The translations under genes were made by a program, and so were the position numbers. From the NCBI GenBank assembly GCA_034008185.1, contig CM067081.1, positions 62,001 to 126,000 of the forward strand: a stretch of DNA of 64,000 bases, read 5' to 3'. The notes beneath the pieces are model-generated. The model did no database searches and had not been told where the DNA came from. It saw nothing but the letters and a program-made list of their open reading frames with translations. This DNA comes from Gorsachius magnificus. Lineage: Eukaryota > Chordata > Aves > Pelecaniformes > Ardeidae. This document shows, in pieces, positions 24,801 to 36,800 of the stretch (position 1 is the first letter of the stretch; each line of letters begins with the position of its first letter).

Positions 24801-27800
24801 TTGCTGGGGCACCGTGAGGAGGGCACAAAATAAGAAGGCCTCAGTGCCCATCTTTGTCCTCCCCACTCTCCATGCAGTGGGGAAAGGCACACCTGCCCTC
24901 CTGCCCTACAGCAGTCACAGCTCCCTAAGTCTGGTGCTCTGGTTTCTTTCTGCCTAACCCTGAGCCATCTTGCTGCTCCTTTTTGTCATCTACTTCTGCT
25001 CTACTTTGGCCACAGCATGCCCTGCTGCAGCAGCAGGGTACAGAAGTGAAATCTTCTCACCAAACCTGCAGGGAAGAAGGGGCAGGTAGCAGATGCTGCC
25101 GCACAATGCTGTCAGGGCTGTGGTGCAGGGCTGGTGGAGCAGATCAGCTTTCTCAGAAGGATTGGAGCTGAATGGTGAGCTGGGAAGTTCAGGAGGGCCT
25201 TTGACTGGAGATAACAGAACGGTTAAGTTTGGAAGAGATCTCTTGAGATAACCTAGTACAACCCCCCTGCTCAAGCAGGGCCATCCAGAGTTGGTTGCCC
25301 AGGACCATGTCCAGATGGTTTTTTAATACCTCCAAGCATGGAGACACCACCACCTCCCTGGGCAGCCTGTGTCAGGTCACCCTCACAGTGAAAAAGTGCT
25401 TCATGATGTTCAGAGAGAACCTCCTGTGTTTCAGTTTGTGCCCATTGCCTCTTGTCCTGGCACTGGGCATCACTGAGAAGAGCCTGGCTCTGTCTTCTTG
25501 GTAACCTCTTTCATGTGTGGATGACATCCCCCCTGAGCCTTCTCTTCTCCAGGCTGAACAGTCCCAGTGCTCTCAGCCTTTCCTCATAGCAGAGATGCTG
25601 CAGTCCCTTCATCATTTTGGTGGCCCTTCACTGGACTCTCTCCTGTACTGGGGAGCCCAGCACTGGACCCAGCACTCCAGCTGTGGCCTCACCAGTGCTG
25701 AGTAGAGGGGCAGGATCACCTCCCTTGACCTGCAGGCAACAGTCCTCCTGATGCCGCACAGGATACCATTCGCTGCCTTTGCAGCAGGGGCACGCTGCTG
25801 TCTCATCTTCAGCTTGGTGTCCACCAGGACCCCCAGGGCCTTTTCTGCCAGGCTGCTTTCCAACTGGGTGGTCCCAGCATCTATTCTTGCATGGGGCTGT
25901 TCCTCCTCAAGTACAGGACTTTGCACTTCCCCTTGCTGAATTTTATGAGGTTCCTGTCTGCCCAGTTCTCCAGCCTGTCGAGGTCCCTCTGGACGGCAGC
26001 ACAACCCACTGGCCTATCAGCCACTCCTTCCAATTTGGTGCCATCAGCAAATGTGCTGATGGTGCGCTTTGCCCCATCATCTAGATCATTAATGAAGATG
26101 TTAAGCAGGACTGGAGACAGTAATGACCCCCGGAGTACACCACTAGCTACTGGCCTTCGAGTAGACTTTGTGCCAGTGAGGTTTTCAATCTACCTCACTG
26201 TCCATTCCAGCCCATTCATCAACAGCTTCTCTATGAGGATCTTATGGGAGACAGTGTCAAAGCCCAACTGAAGTCCAGGTAGACAATATCCACTGTTTTT
26301 CCTTCACCTACCAGGTGGTCAAGTGTGACTTCCCCTTGGGTGAAGCCATGCTGACTACTGATGATTTTCTTGTGCTTCATGTGCCTGGAAATGGTTTCCA
26401 GGATTAGCCACTCCATTGCCTTCCCAGGGTTCAAGGTGAGGCTCACTGGTCTGTAGTTACCTGGATCCTCCTGTTTATCCTTCCTGAAGATAGGAGTGAC
26501 ATTTACTTTCCTGCAGTCTTCTCCCAAACATTATGGTTTGGCAAAGACTACAAGAGTGGCCTCGCAATGACATCTGCCAGCTCCCTTAGCACTTGTGGGT
26601 GCATCCCATCAGGGCCCATGACTTACGCATGTCCAGTTTGCTTAAGAATTCACTGACCCAATCCTCTTCAACCAAGGGTACATCTTCCTTCACACCTGTC
26701 TCTGGGACCTGGGATTCCTGAAGACTGGTCTTACTAGTAAAGGCTGAGGGAAAGAAGGCAGTAAGTACCCCAGTCTTTTGCATGTCCTGTCTCACCAGGT
26801 CCCCCGTCTCCTTCAGCTGTGGGCCTACATTTTCCCTAGCCTTCCTTTTGTCAGCCATGCACTTATAGAAGCCCTGCTCCTTGACTTTGACATCTCAAAT
26901 ACAGCTGGGAATTGAATGCAAACAGCTCTGTTTTCATGTAGTTACAATGCTCAGTTAGTGATTTCAGCAGAAAATGCCCCAGGTGTATTCCCTGAGCCCC
27001 TCCATGGTAGCAGCCTCTTCTATGCCCCTCAAAGAAAAGCCTTCAGGACACAGCATCAGGTTCATTCCCTGAGTTCCTTAACACATTCGTGATTCTCTGA
27101 TTTTTAATGCAAAAACAACAGCAGCGTAGCCCAGCCTTACGCTACCACTACACCGTGCAGTTCCTTTTGCATTTACTGTTCTATCCCTTTTCCCCCTGCT
27201 TCTCATCCTTTAAGCCTTTCCCAGTTCCCAGTTCTCCTCCCTGGCACACAGAGGTGATTGTGCCAAACCGTAGCCATTTTATTTTAACGTTTTGCATTTT
27301 CGTGTGGTTTTCAGTTCACACATTTCTCCTGCTGGCATTCTATGCTGTCATGATGCTCCCAAGTCTGATTTTACAGTATCTGGCTAATCACATCTCCAAG
27401 TATTCACTGTTTGTCATGCATATAGACTTGAGAACATCCTCAGACCTTTTATAGCGGTCGCAAACAAATTCTGTAGACATGCAGAGGCTGCCCAATGTAC
27501 AAAACATCCTGCTGGGGTTGGTCTGTAAGGGCTCGCTGCCCACTCAGCAGCTGTCAGCATTTGAGTGCCTTTGTCCCCTCTCCCCCATCCTGCTCTGGGG
27601 CATGGCTGCAGCACTGATTAACAACTGTCTATGCTAAACATCTTGTCCCCAAAGCCTGTAGTGAAATGCAACTTTTCCCCTAAGGATGCACTTGGTTTCT
27701 GGCCCTGGACTCAGTCTCTCCAGCCCCTGATCTCCAGCTGGACCTCTAGGTTGCCGGCTTCCTTCAGCAGCACCAGGGTGCTGGCCTCTGGTTCAGATTG

Positions 27801-30800
27801 TCCCCTCATATTGAAGTGGCCTCTCCCTTCTCCTGCTTCACTTGTTTAGTAAGCAAAACCCGAATTCCCTTCCGTCGGGTTTTCCTTTACAGCCCCACTC
27901 TTGGTCTGTGCTGCTATACAGCGTGTCACTTGTTATTCCTTGCATTCTCTTCTTATTTGCCTTGACTGGTGTAAGGAGGAAACAACACAACCCAAGCATA
28001 CAGCCTATTTCCACATAATTTTAAAATTGCCAGCCTGTCTTGTTAGGACTCAAGTATGAGCTAGGAGTGACACATTAACTAACAACGGGCGCAGGATCCT
28101 GTTGACCACTGCTGTCTTTTGCCTTAGTATAAACTTACTCCAAGCCAAATACAGTGGGTGTCTCGTGGCCCTTGGGAAAGAGGGCTCATGCTTCCTTCTC
28201 CCTTCCCCAGTGAGTAGTTTCTCTCTTCGGATACATATCACCTGGGAACTCTCAGCCTGTGCCAGCACGAGGAGGCTTTACCCTTGCTGGGACCCAGGAG
28301 TTGGAAGAGTTGGATGAAAGATGAACCCTGGACATGCTGGAACTGTGGGAACACCCAAGGCAGAACTTCAGGAGGTGCTAGAAACGAGCCCAGGCTTAGT
28401 GCAGGGGGTCAGTGAAGCCAAGGCAGTGCTGCAGGAGAGAAGCAGCCTGCAGGCGAGGTTAAGGGGACAGAGAATGAGCGCATGAACATGTGTATGTTCT
28501 GCTGTGTGACACTGGTGAGTGGAGGCTTTGTGGGATGTACTATATTGAACCACTGTTGTTTGCAGTGTCTGGGAGTGTCACTGCATGTTTATGTGTCTAG
28601 GGGATGTAGATTCTGTTGGAAAGACCTCCTGGGAATCTGTACCTGTCGTGGTTCCCCACTGGATCTCAGCATGCTGTGACCCCTGCTGTGGGTTATGAAC
28701 AGAAGTGGGGGGCATCTGCAGAGCCACATGGTGGTATCTGCATGTGGAGGGACACTAGGGTACTCTGTGCCTTTGGCTTGGTGCAAGGTTCCTGCCCTGT
28801 GGTAGGGTATCTGAGGAAAACCCACCTATTCCTGCAGCCCTCTGCCTGTAAGACTAACGGGGATTTGGGCACCATGTTGCTGGAGCCCTCCCGAATGCCT
28901 TGCATTTGCCCAGCCCCATGGGCACAGGAAAGGAGTGCATGGGTTCAGAGGAAGAACTGTGAACTGTCCTGTGTGTGTGACTGGGAGAAGAGGTGGGGGA
29001 GCATCTGTTGCTGGGACTGGCCGGATTTGCTGCAGCAAATCTGGGGCTGCTGCTCAGTGTGTAAGAGTTGGGAGTCCTGAGGCAGGGATGTTCAAGGTAA
29101 AGGGCCGTATAGCACAGGGCTCTACTGAGTGCTGGACAAGGAACCAACAAGCAGCTCTAGTACAGCAGAGCAAAGCTCTGTACAGCAGAGTAGGCTGCTT
29201 TACCAGTGTGCAATAGCCTGTGCAGGGAAAGGGTGCAACAGCTGGATCACTGAGTCACAGGGTAACTCAGATCGGAGAGACCTTGGGAGGTCTCTGCTTC
29301 CACCTCCTTCTTGAAGCAGGGGCAGCTGCGGGGTCAGGGCAGGCTGCTCACAGCCTCATCCAGTCGCGTCTTGAAACCCTCCGAGGACGGAGGCTGCGCA
29401 GTGTCTCTCGGCGATCTGCTCCAATAGTGGGGGGTCCGCACAGGGAAAAACTTTCCCCTGTATCCGGGCTGAAGTTCTCATTTCAACCAATGCCCATAGT
29501 GTCTTGTTCTTCTGTCGTGCACCACTGTGAAGAGCCTGGCTCTGCACCCTGGATAAGCTCCCTATCATAGAATCATAGAATCATAGAATCACCTCGGTTG
29601 GAAAAGACCTTTAAGATCATCGAGTCCAACCGTTAATCTAGCACTGCCATCCCACCACTAAACCATGTCCCTCAGCACCTCATCCATCCTTCTTTTAAAT
29701 ACCTCCAGGGATGGGGACTCCACCACCTCCCTGGGCAGCCCATTCCAGAGCCTGACAACCCTCTCGGTGAAGAAGTTTTTCCTAATGTCTCGCCTAAACC
29801 TGCCCTGGCGCAGCTTCAAGCCATTCCCCCTCGTCCCATCATCTGTTACCAGGAAGAAGAGGCCGACCCCCACCTCGCTCCCCCCTCCTTTCAGGCAGTT
29901 GTAGAGGGCGATCAGGTCTCCCCTCAGCCTCCTCTTCTCCAGACTAAACACCCCCAGTTCCCTCAGCCGCTCCTCGTATGACTTGTGCTCCAGACCCCTC
30001 ACCAGCTTGGTTGCTCTCCTCTGGACCTGTTCCAGCAAGGCAACATCTTTCTTGGAGTGAGGGGCCCAAAACTGAACACAGTATTCGAGGTGCGGCCTCA
30101 CCAGCACCGAGTACAGGGGCACGGTCACTGCCCTACTCCTGCTGGCCACACTATTCCTGATACAGGCCAGGATGCCAGCTTGCTGTTAGGTCTGCAGCCT
30201 TCTCTCCTGAAGGCTGAGCAAGCCCTGGTCCCCCAGCAGCTCCTTCACGGGGCAGGTGGCCCGCCCCTGAGCTTGCCGCAGTTTGTCAAGGTCTTTCCTG
30301 TACTGGGGGTCCAAAACCAGATGCGGTGTCTCAATGGGCTTTAGCAAGGGCTGAGCAGAGGGGAGGATAACCCCTGCCCTCGACCTCCTGGCTGTGCCCC
30401 TGTTCACACAGGCCAGGATGCTGCTGGGCTGTCCTTGCTGCCAGGGCACGCTGGGGCTCATGTCCTGCTTGCTGCCCACACAGACCTGTAGGACATTTTC
30501 CCCAGAGCTGCTTCCCCAGCCTGTGCTGTTGCAGGGCTGCTCTGCTTCCCAGAGCAAGGCTTGGCATTTGTCCTTGCTGAGTTTCATGTGGATCCTGTTG
30601 GCCTATTCCTCCTGCCTGCCCAAGGCCCTCGGGGTGCAGCCCTGCCCTCCAGCGCGCCGGCTGCCGCCCCCTCCCTGGGGTGGTGCCATCGGTAACTTTG
30701 GCGAGCGTGCACTCTGTGCCTGCACTGCGTCGCTGCTGAAGATGTGAAGCAGGGGAGGTCCCCGGGCTGGTCCCTGTGGTGCTCCACTTGTCACCCACCT

Positions 30801-33800
30801 CCAGGCCAGCACAGCTCATGAGCCACCACCCTCTGAGCCCACCCCCCCAACCTACTCACCTGGGTGTCCAGCCCTCCAAACCGTAACATCATTGTGGGAG
30901 ACGGTGTGAAAATCCTTCTTAAAGTCACAGCAGTTGTCATCCACAGCTGTCATCCCTTCAACCACAGATCCCATCATTTCATTGCAGAAAGCAAACAGGA
31001 CGGTCAATCTGTGCTGGCTGTTCCCCTCCCAGGCTCCTCCATGTGGCCAAAAACATGCTCCAAGAGGACTCACTCCATGATTCTCCCAGGGACCAAAGTG
31101 TGGCTGACCAGAATGTAGATCCTCAGATCATCCTTTTGGCCTTCTTTGAAGGTGGGGTACAATATTTGCTTTCCTCCAGTTGCCAGGGATCTCCCCTGAT
31201 CTCCATCACATTTGAAAGAGCAGCCCTGCAAGTCTATTTCTGTCAGCATCCATTGATGCAGCCTGTTGGATCCCATGGATTTGTTTGGATCAAGTTCAGT
31301 GAAGAAATCCTGACTTAGTGTGTCTGGTAGCTCTCTGAACCCTTTCAAAGAGCGCGGAGGCCTCGTAGACCTTGTTGGTGACAACTGAGGTAAAGGAGTT
31401 GTGTCTATGTCTGCTGTCACTAAGTCACCCACTGCATTCAGAAATGGGCCCTTACTCAGCCTTTTAGTACCAGTGTAGTGGGTAGAGGCTCTTAGCATCC
31501 TCAGTTTTCCTTACACGTCTCAACCCCGCTTGAACTTTGACTTTCCTGACACCATCCCTACATGCCTGGGCAATGTTTATAAATTCCTCCTTTGTAGCTT
31601 GTCTCTGTGTCCACCTCCCATATGCTGCCTTTTTGCATCACAGCTTAGCCCTAAGGTCCCTGCTTAGCCAAGGCCATCTGCTGATACGTCTCCTTGTTTT
31701 CCTGAGTACTGGTATGAACTGTTCTTGTGCCTGGAGTATGCTGTCCTGAAGGCTTGCCAGCTTTCCTGAGCTCTCTTGGCCTTCAGAGCTGCCTCCCATG
31801 GGATCCCTCCCACCTACCAGTTCCCTCTCTAAGCTGAAGTCTTGCTTGAAGCCCAGGGTCTGTACTCTGCTGCTGTCCTTCCTCACTCCCTGTAGGATCC
31901 CGAACACTACTACTTCATGGTCACTACAGAATGGAATAGGATCGTTTGGGTTGGAAAAGCCCTTTAAGCTCCCCCAGCCCAACCGTTCCCCTAACCCTGC
32001 CATCCCACCACTAAACTGGCCCTAAGCACCTCGTCTGCCCGGCTGTTAAATCCCCCCAGGGACGGGGACTCAACTCCTTCCCTGGGCAGCCCCTTCCAGG
32101 GCCTGACAGCCCTTGCGGGGAAGGAATTTTTCCTAATGTCCAATCTAAACCTCAGCCAAGGCTGCCAGTGATTACCACATCCTTGGGCAGTTCTCCCTTG
32201 CTAGTGAACAGCAGATCCAGCTGTGTGTCACCCCTGGTTGGCCTGGGAAATGGAATTTCTTTGTGAGACCTGGGGTCTGTGATCCAGAGGCTTCCCTCAG
32301 GTACTGCTGCCTCCTTGGCATGCTGTCCCAGCTTCCGCTCAGGGATTTCCTGGCCCAGCATTGATGCCCTTGTGTTTAAAGACGTTCGTGGATTTTTCTC
32401 TGTGAACGTGGGTAGTTGCTTTCTGAAGCTATACGATTTGATATCACTGTGCCCTGAAATGAGGAATTGCACATTTTTGCGTTTTTGTTTTGAACCCTGC
32501 ACTGCTCAAGAGCACCCAGCTGCGTCTGGCCCTGAAGAAGGCGCTGCCAGCCCACATGGACAGGCTGAGGCCGTGCTGCGCTGCCTTGCCTGCTGCCTGG
32601 CCAGGGGGGAGGCAGACACGAAGGGACATGGGGCGCCTCAAGCCCAGGCTGTGCTCTCCAGCCCGTGGTCAGGTGCTGGCTCTGCGCAGCCGCAGCAGAA
32701 CTGTGGGGCACCACTGTATGGCCAGGGGTTATCCTGGACAGGGGGCTGTGGAGGAAGCTGGCAATACAGGGAGGTGATGGAGGTGTCACCGGGGGTGACA
32801 AGAAAAGGCACCAGCCCTCCCGGGGTGGGCTGGGACATGGTGGAGCTGTGCGGGGCACAAGAGGCAGGTAGGGACGGGGTGTGCTGTGGGACACGGGAGA
32901 GGCATAGGCGCCTGTCGCAGGCCAGAGGTGGCCATGGGTAGCACGGTGTGCAGTAGTGGGGACACCAGTGCTGCCGTGGGCTGAGTGGGCTCTGTGCGAG
33001 GCTGTGTGAAGGCTGGGCTATCCCGGGAGCGTGCTGTAGGCAGAACGGGAGGACAAGGCGTGGAGGAAGAGCAATGCTCCATGTGCTGTGCACAGCTGCA
33101 GCAGGTTCCGGAGAAATACCGTGCTTGCAGCCAAGCACACCTTAACAAGGCCGAAAGGCAAGCGGGAGCACTGGCCTTGTGCTGCTCAGAAACCTTGGGC
33201 TCGAGCAGGATATTCGGCAGGACCCTGAGTCTCAACTTCCCCTCTCTCTTCAAGACCAAGGAGCTGACTGCTGTCAGAAACACATCCCAAGTGCAACAGG
33301 AGGCATTCATGCAGCCATCACCTCCTGCTGGCAAAGGATTTCCCTTTGGAGAGTGGGATCCTACAGGATAGGACAGGAAAGCTACAGCCCAGAAAACACC
33401 CTGGCCCTGCAGCTAGTTTATCCAGGGAGGGGCTGGGTTGCCTGGTCCACCCACCGATACCAACACAGAGAGGGTTTCTAAGATCAACTGCCCCTTAGTC
33501 TTAATAGGGCGGAATCAGACTCGGGTAGTAGCAGTGATCAGGAGTAGGTCTCCAACAGAGAACAGAATGAACCATAGAAACAATTCACCTTGGCTTCCTC
33601 CTGACTGCTGATCTGGCTGGGTCTGTGAATGGAACATCTGGACCCTTCATGTCAGAGCTCCAGGGTCACCGCGCTCCCTGCCTCACGGAGCACCCTCTGG
33701 AGTCCCAACAAGGGGAGAGAGTGCTGGGCTCTGGCGTCGCTGCTGTCCAACGACACAGCACATTTGCACCCAGTGTGGGGAGTCTCCCTACACTTGCGCT

Positions 33801-36800
33801 TTGTGAACAGTTCTGTTCTTGACACGTGGAGTTGCAGCTGCACACACTGGGCAGAAAGACTGCATGCGCTTCACCTCTGCACATTGCGCCTGGTGTATCC
33901 GTGGTGATCCTGCGAGCTTGTGCAGGCATCCTGTGTGGATGAGGTGACTCCCACAGCTTTGTCCATGTCTCGTATCTGCATGCTGACCCTGCAAGCTGAT
34001 GCAGGCGTCTTGTTCCCAGCTGCAGCCGCCGCCTCCTCTCCTTTCTCCTCTCACACAGCTCCAACTGGGAACAGCCAGTCTTGGCCCTGGAGGATGTTCA
34101 AAGGAGCCGTAGGCAAGGGTGCTGTAGGGGCTCCATTCAGGCTCAGAGCTCTGACTCCTGCTCCCACATATTCAAGCAGCAGGCCTTGCACAACCCCAAA
34201 TGGAACGTGTCCTGGGCTGTCCCACAGACAGCTGGACCCCCAGTTCCCTCTTATTTCTCAGGCAAACATCAGGGGCCTTGTAAGTAAGCTACAGTAAAGG
34301 CAGCTGTTGATCCAAGATTTGGGGTGGGTGCTAAATACAGAGCCTCAGGCTGCCCTGCATTAGCTTCTAGCAAAGTTCCTAGAAAAATATCCAGACTTGA
34401 TTTCCAGCAGTGGTGAAATCACCACAGGCCTTGATGAGCCCTTTTGGTGGTTAATTATCCTCATAGCTAAAAATGTGCACCACATCCCAGACTGCATGTG
34501 CTCTGCAGTCTGCAGCCATGGGTCCCAGCTACGCATGCCAGCTCGGCTGAGGTGTCTGCCATACCTAGTGGCTGATCGAACCCTGCGCTGCCTGTCCGAG
34601 GCATCCCCAGGAGGCATCACCCCAGCCACAGCGGGGGTCTGTGCTGCCTTCGGGGCGTGTGCCAGGCCCTGCTGAGTGTGGGCTGGCCGCAAGCAGGTGG
34701 CCAGCCCTGTCCCACAGAACGCACGCAGAGGACGTCAGGGGTGCCGGCCTGCAGGCAGGGAGCTCGGGACAGGGGCTGCCAGCCACAGCCCCACTCCCTC
34801 TCCAGACAGTGGCAGAGGCACTCAGCAAACCGCCCGGCCGCCCCACGCTGAGCTGCTCCTTCAGGTGTTTTGTTGTTCCTGTGGCTTCTCTCTGGGCATG
34901 CGTTTAGCACCACCACTCCAGGTGAGCCTAGGACCAGACAAAGTCTCCAGTAGTGGTTGCAGTGATGGTGGCAGTGACGTGACCTCTCCTGGATCCTGTG
35001 TGGGCTTGTACAGGCAGTGTTTTGGGTTAGACCATCGGTCCACAGGCAGCCCCACGGCAGGGTGGAGAGGTGCAGTGCTGGACGCATGGTGTCGTGGTTT
35101 AACCCGGCTGGCAACAAAGAACTTTTCTGAGGGTGCCTTGCCCTGGCTCTACAGCTGGGTTTGCTTCTGGTTCCAGGCCGCCTGCTCCATGCGGTCTTGT
35201 AGGGAGAGGGGTCTGGGTACCAGGGAGCAGCCAGGGAGATGGTGCTGGGCCGCATAACAGTGAGCGCTCCTCTGCTTCTCCCCTGTCCCCAAAATCTAAC
35301 CCAGCTCCTGCAGCAGAAAGCTGGATTTCCAGATAGCTTCCCCTGTGGGTCTCTCCCTTAGGATGGCAGCCATCAGAGGATGGTTAAGGAGGGAAGTGAG
35401 GCTGTTCTGGAAGCACCAGAGCCCTTGGCCGGAGGAGCCTAAGGAAAATACCTTACTCTGTTGCAGACCTTGCTGCTGTGCAAATGCTGATATGCATTTT
35501 AGAGCACTTTGGGAGTGAGCAGCAGTTCATCTTGAAGGAAAGAAGTTACTAACTTGCCACACAGTGCCTATTGCAGCCGCTGCGGCAGCTTCTCAGTTTC
35601 AGGTGCGTTTCCATCTGCAGTGGTGGAGAATGCTGTCAGCTAAAACCCAGGCACGGTGCACAGCTCAGGTGTATTGGTGCAGGGCTATTACCCAGTCATA
35701 AAACCCAGCCTGGAGCCAGAGTATGGGCAACCTGAGTACAGGTTTCAGCAGTGTCCAATGGGTCAGCGTTACACTCTCAGATGAACAGCTCCACGACAAA
35801 GGGAGCCAGGGCAGGAGGAGGGAGGATGTTGAACTCGAGGCGGGGGGGGGCAGGTGGACTCGATCTTAAAGGCCTTTTCCAACCAAATGATTCTGTGATT
35901 CTAATTTCCCAAAGTGCTTTCTGGCCAGGCTGCTGTCATGGCACCTGTGGCTCTGAGTGCTCTGCAGCTGGAGCGGGGACGGGGGATCCTGTCTCATGGT
36001 GCTGCTTCTGGCAGCTGCCGCAGGGTTGGGGAGCACATGCTCTGTGCGGGGGGTATGGTGCTCGTGGTGGATGTGTTCTCGGCTTTTCCCCCTGGGCTTC
36101 CCCTCAGGCTACAGGGCAGGAGAGCTGGTGAGGGTGTGTTGCAGGTGCTGCCCCCCCTCCCCGGAGGCTGTGGGTCACTGGGCGAACTGGCAAGGGGCTA
36201 TCTCAGGCACTGCCCCCCTCCCTGGGGTGCAGGGTGTATGGTCCGGGGGGAGGGAGGTCCCACCTCTACCTGAGTGGTTTTTTCTTCCCTGGCCCCGCCA
36301 TCCTCTGTGGCCTCTCCCGCTGATCCTTCCATCCCTGACTACTGGGTGAGTCGTTCAGGTTAGGGGCCCTGCCCAAAGGAACGAGCCGTTAGCAGCCCCC
36401 AGCTGGGCCCTTTCCTTGGCGCGTGTGCAACGTTCCTGCGCTTCTCGCTCACGGGAGCCGAGGCCCCAGCGCTGCTGCTGGGAGGAGCTGTGGCTGACGA
36501 GGCCTGAACTCCACTTCACCCGGGCCTGGCCCAGCTGCCTCCCCCCTGGCTCCGTCCTCCAGCTTTGTTCTCAGTACAGAGCTCCCAGCTGGTGGATAAG
36601 CCATGGGTAGTGGTGCTGGGGGTCAGGGGGAGGGAGCTGTTTGCTGCTGACCTGAACCCTGCAACGAGCCCAAGGAGGAACGGGGGCCTTGCAAGCGGGG
36701 AGCAGCTTTAATCCTCCTGCTGTGTCTGTGACTGCCATTCACGTGCCCCAGGCTCCAGTGGGCGCTAGCTGTCACAGGGCGATGCCACCCTCAGCCATCA

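Larger units (their letters stand above)
29228..32350 (-). mobile_element. Old CR1 LINE copy interrupted by two younger CR1s
   Basis: Diverged CR1 homology on the minus strand occupies 29228-29567 (3' UTR and ORF2 end), about 30187-31930 (ORF2 C-terminus, reverse transcriptase, and the region before it) and about 32150-32350 (endonuclease end, with [18 protein letters not shown]). The pieces are collinear once the insertions at 29568-30186 and about 31930-32152 are removed. The last piece joins the endonuclease stretch GSLG to [14 protein letters not shown] across the gap. It is a heavily mutated, inactive copy. Confidence 0.78.
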
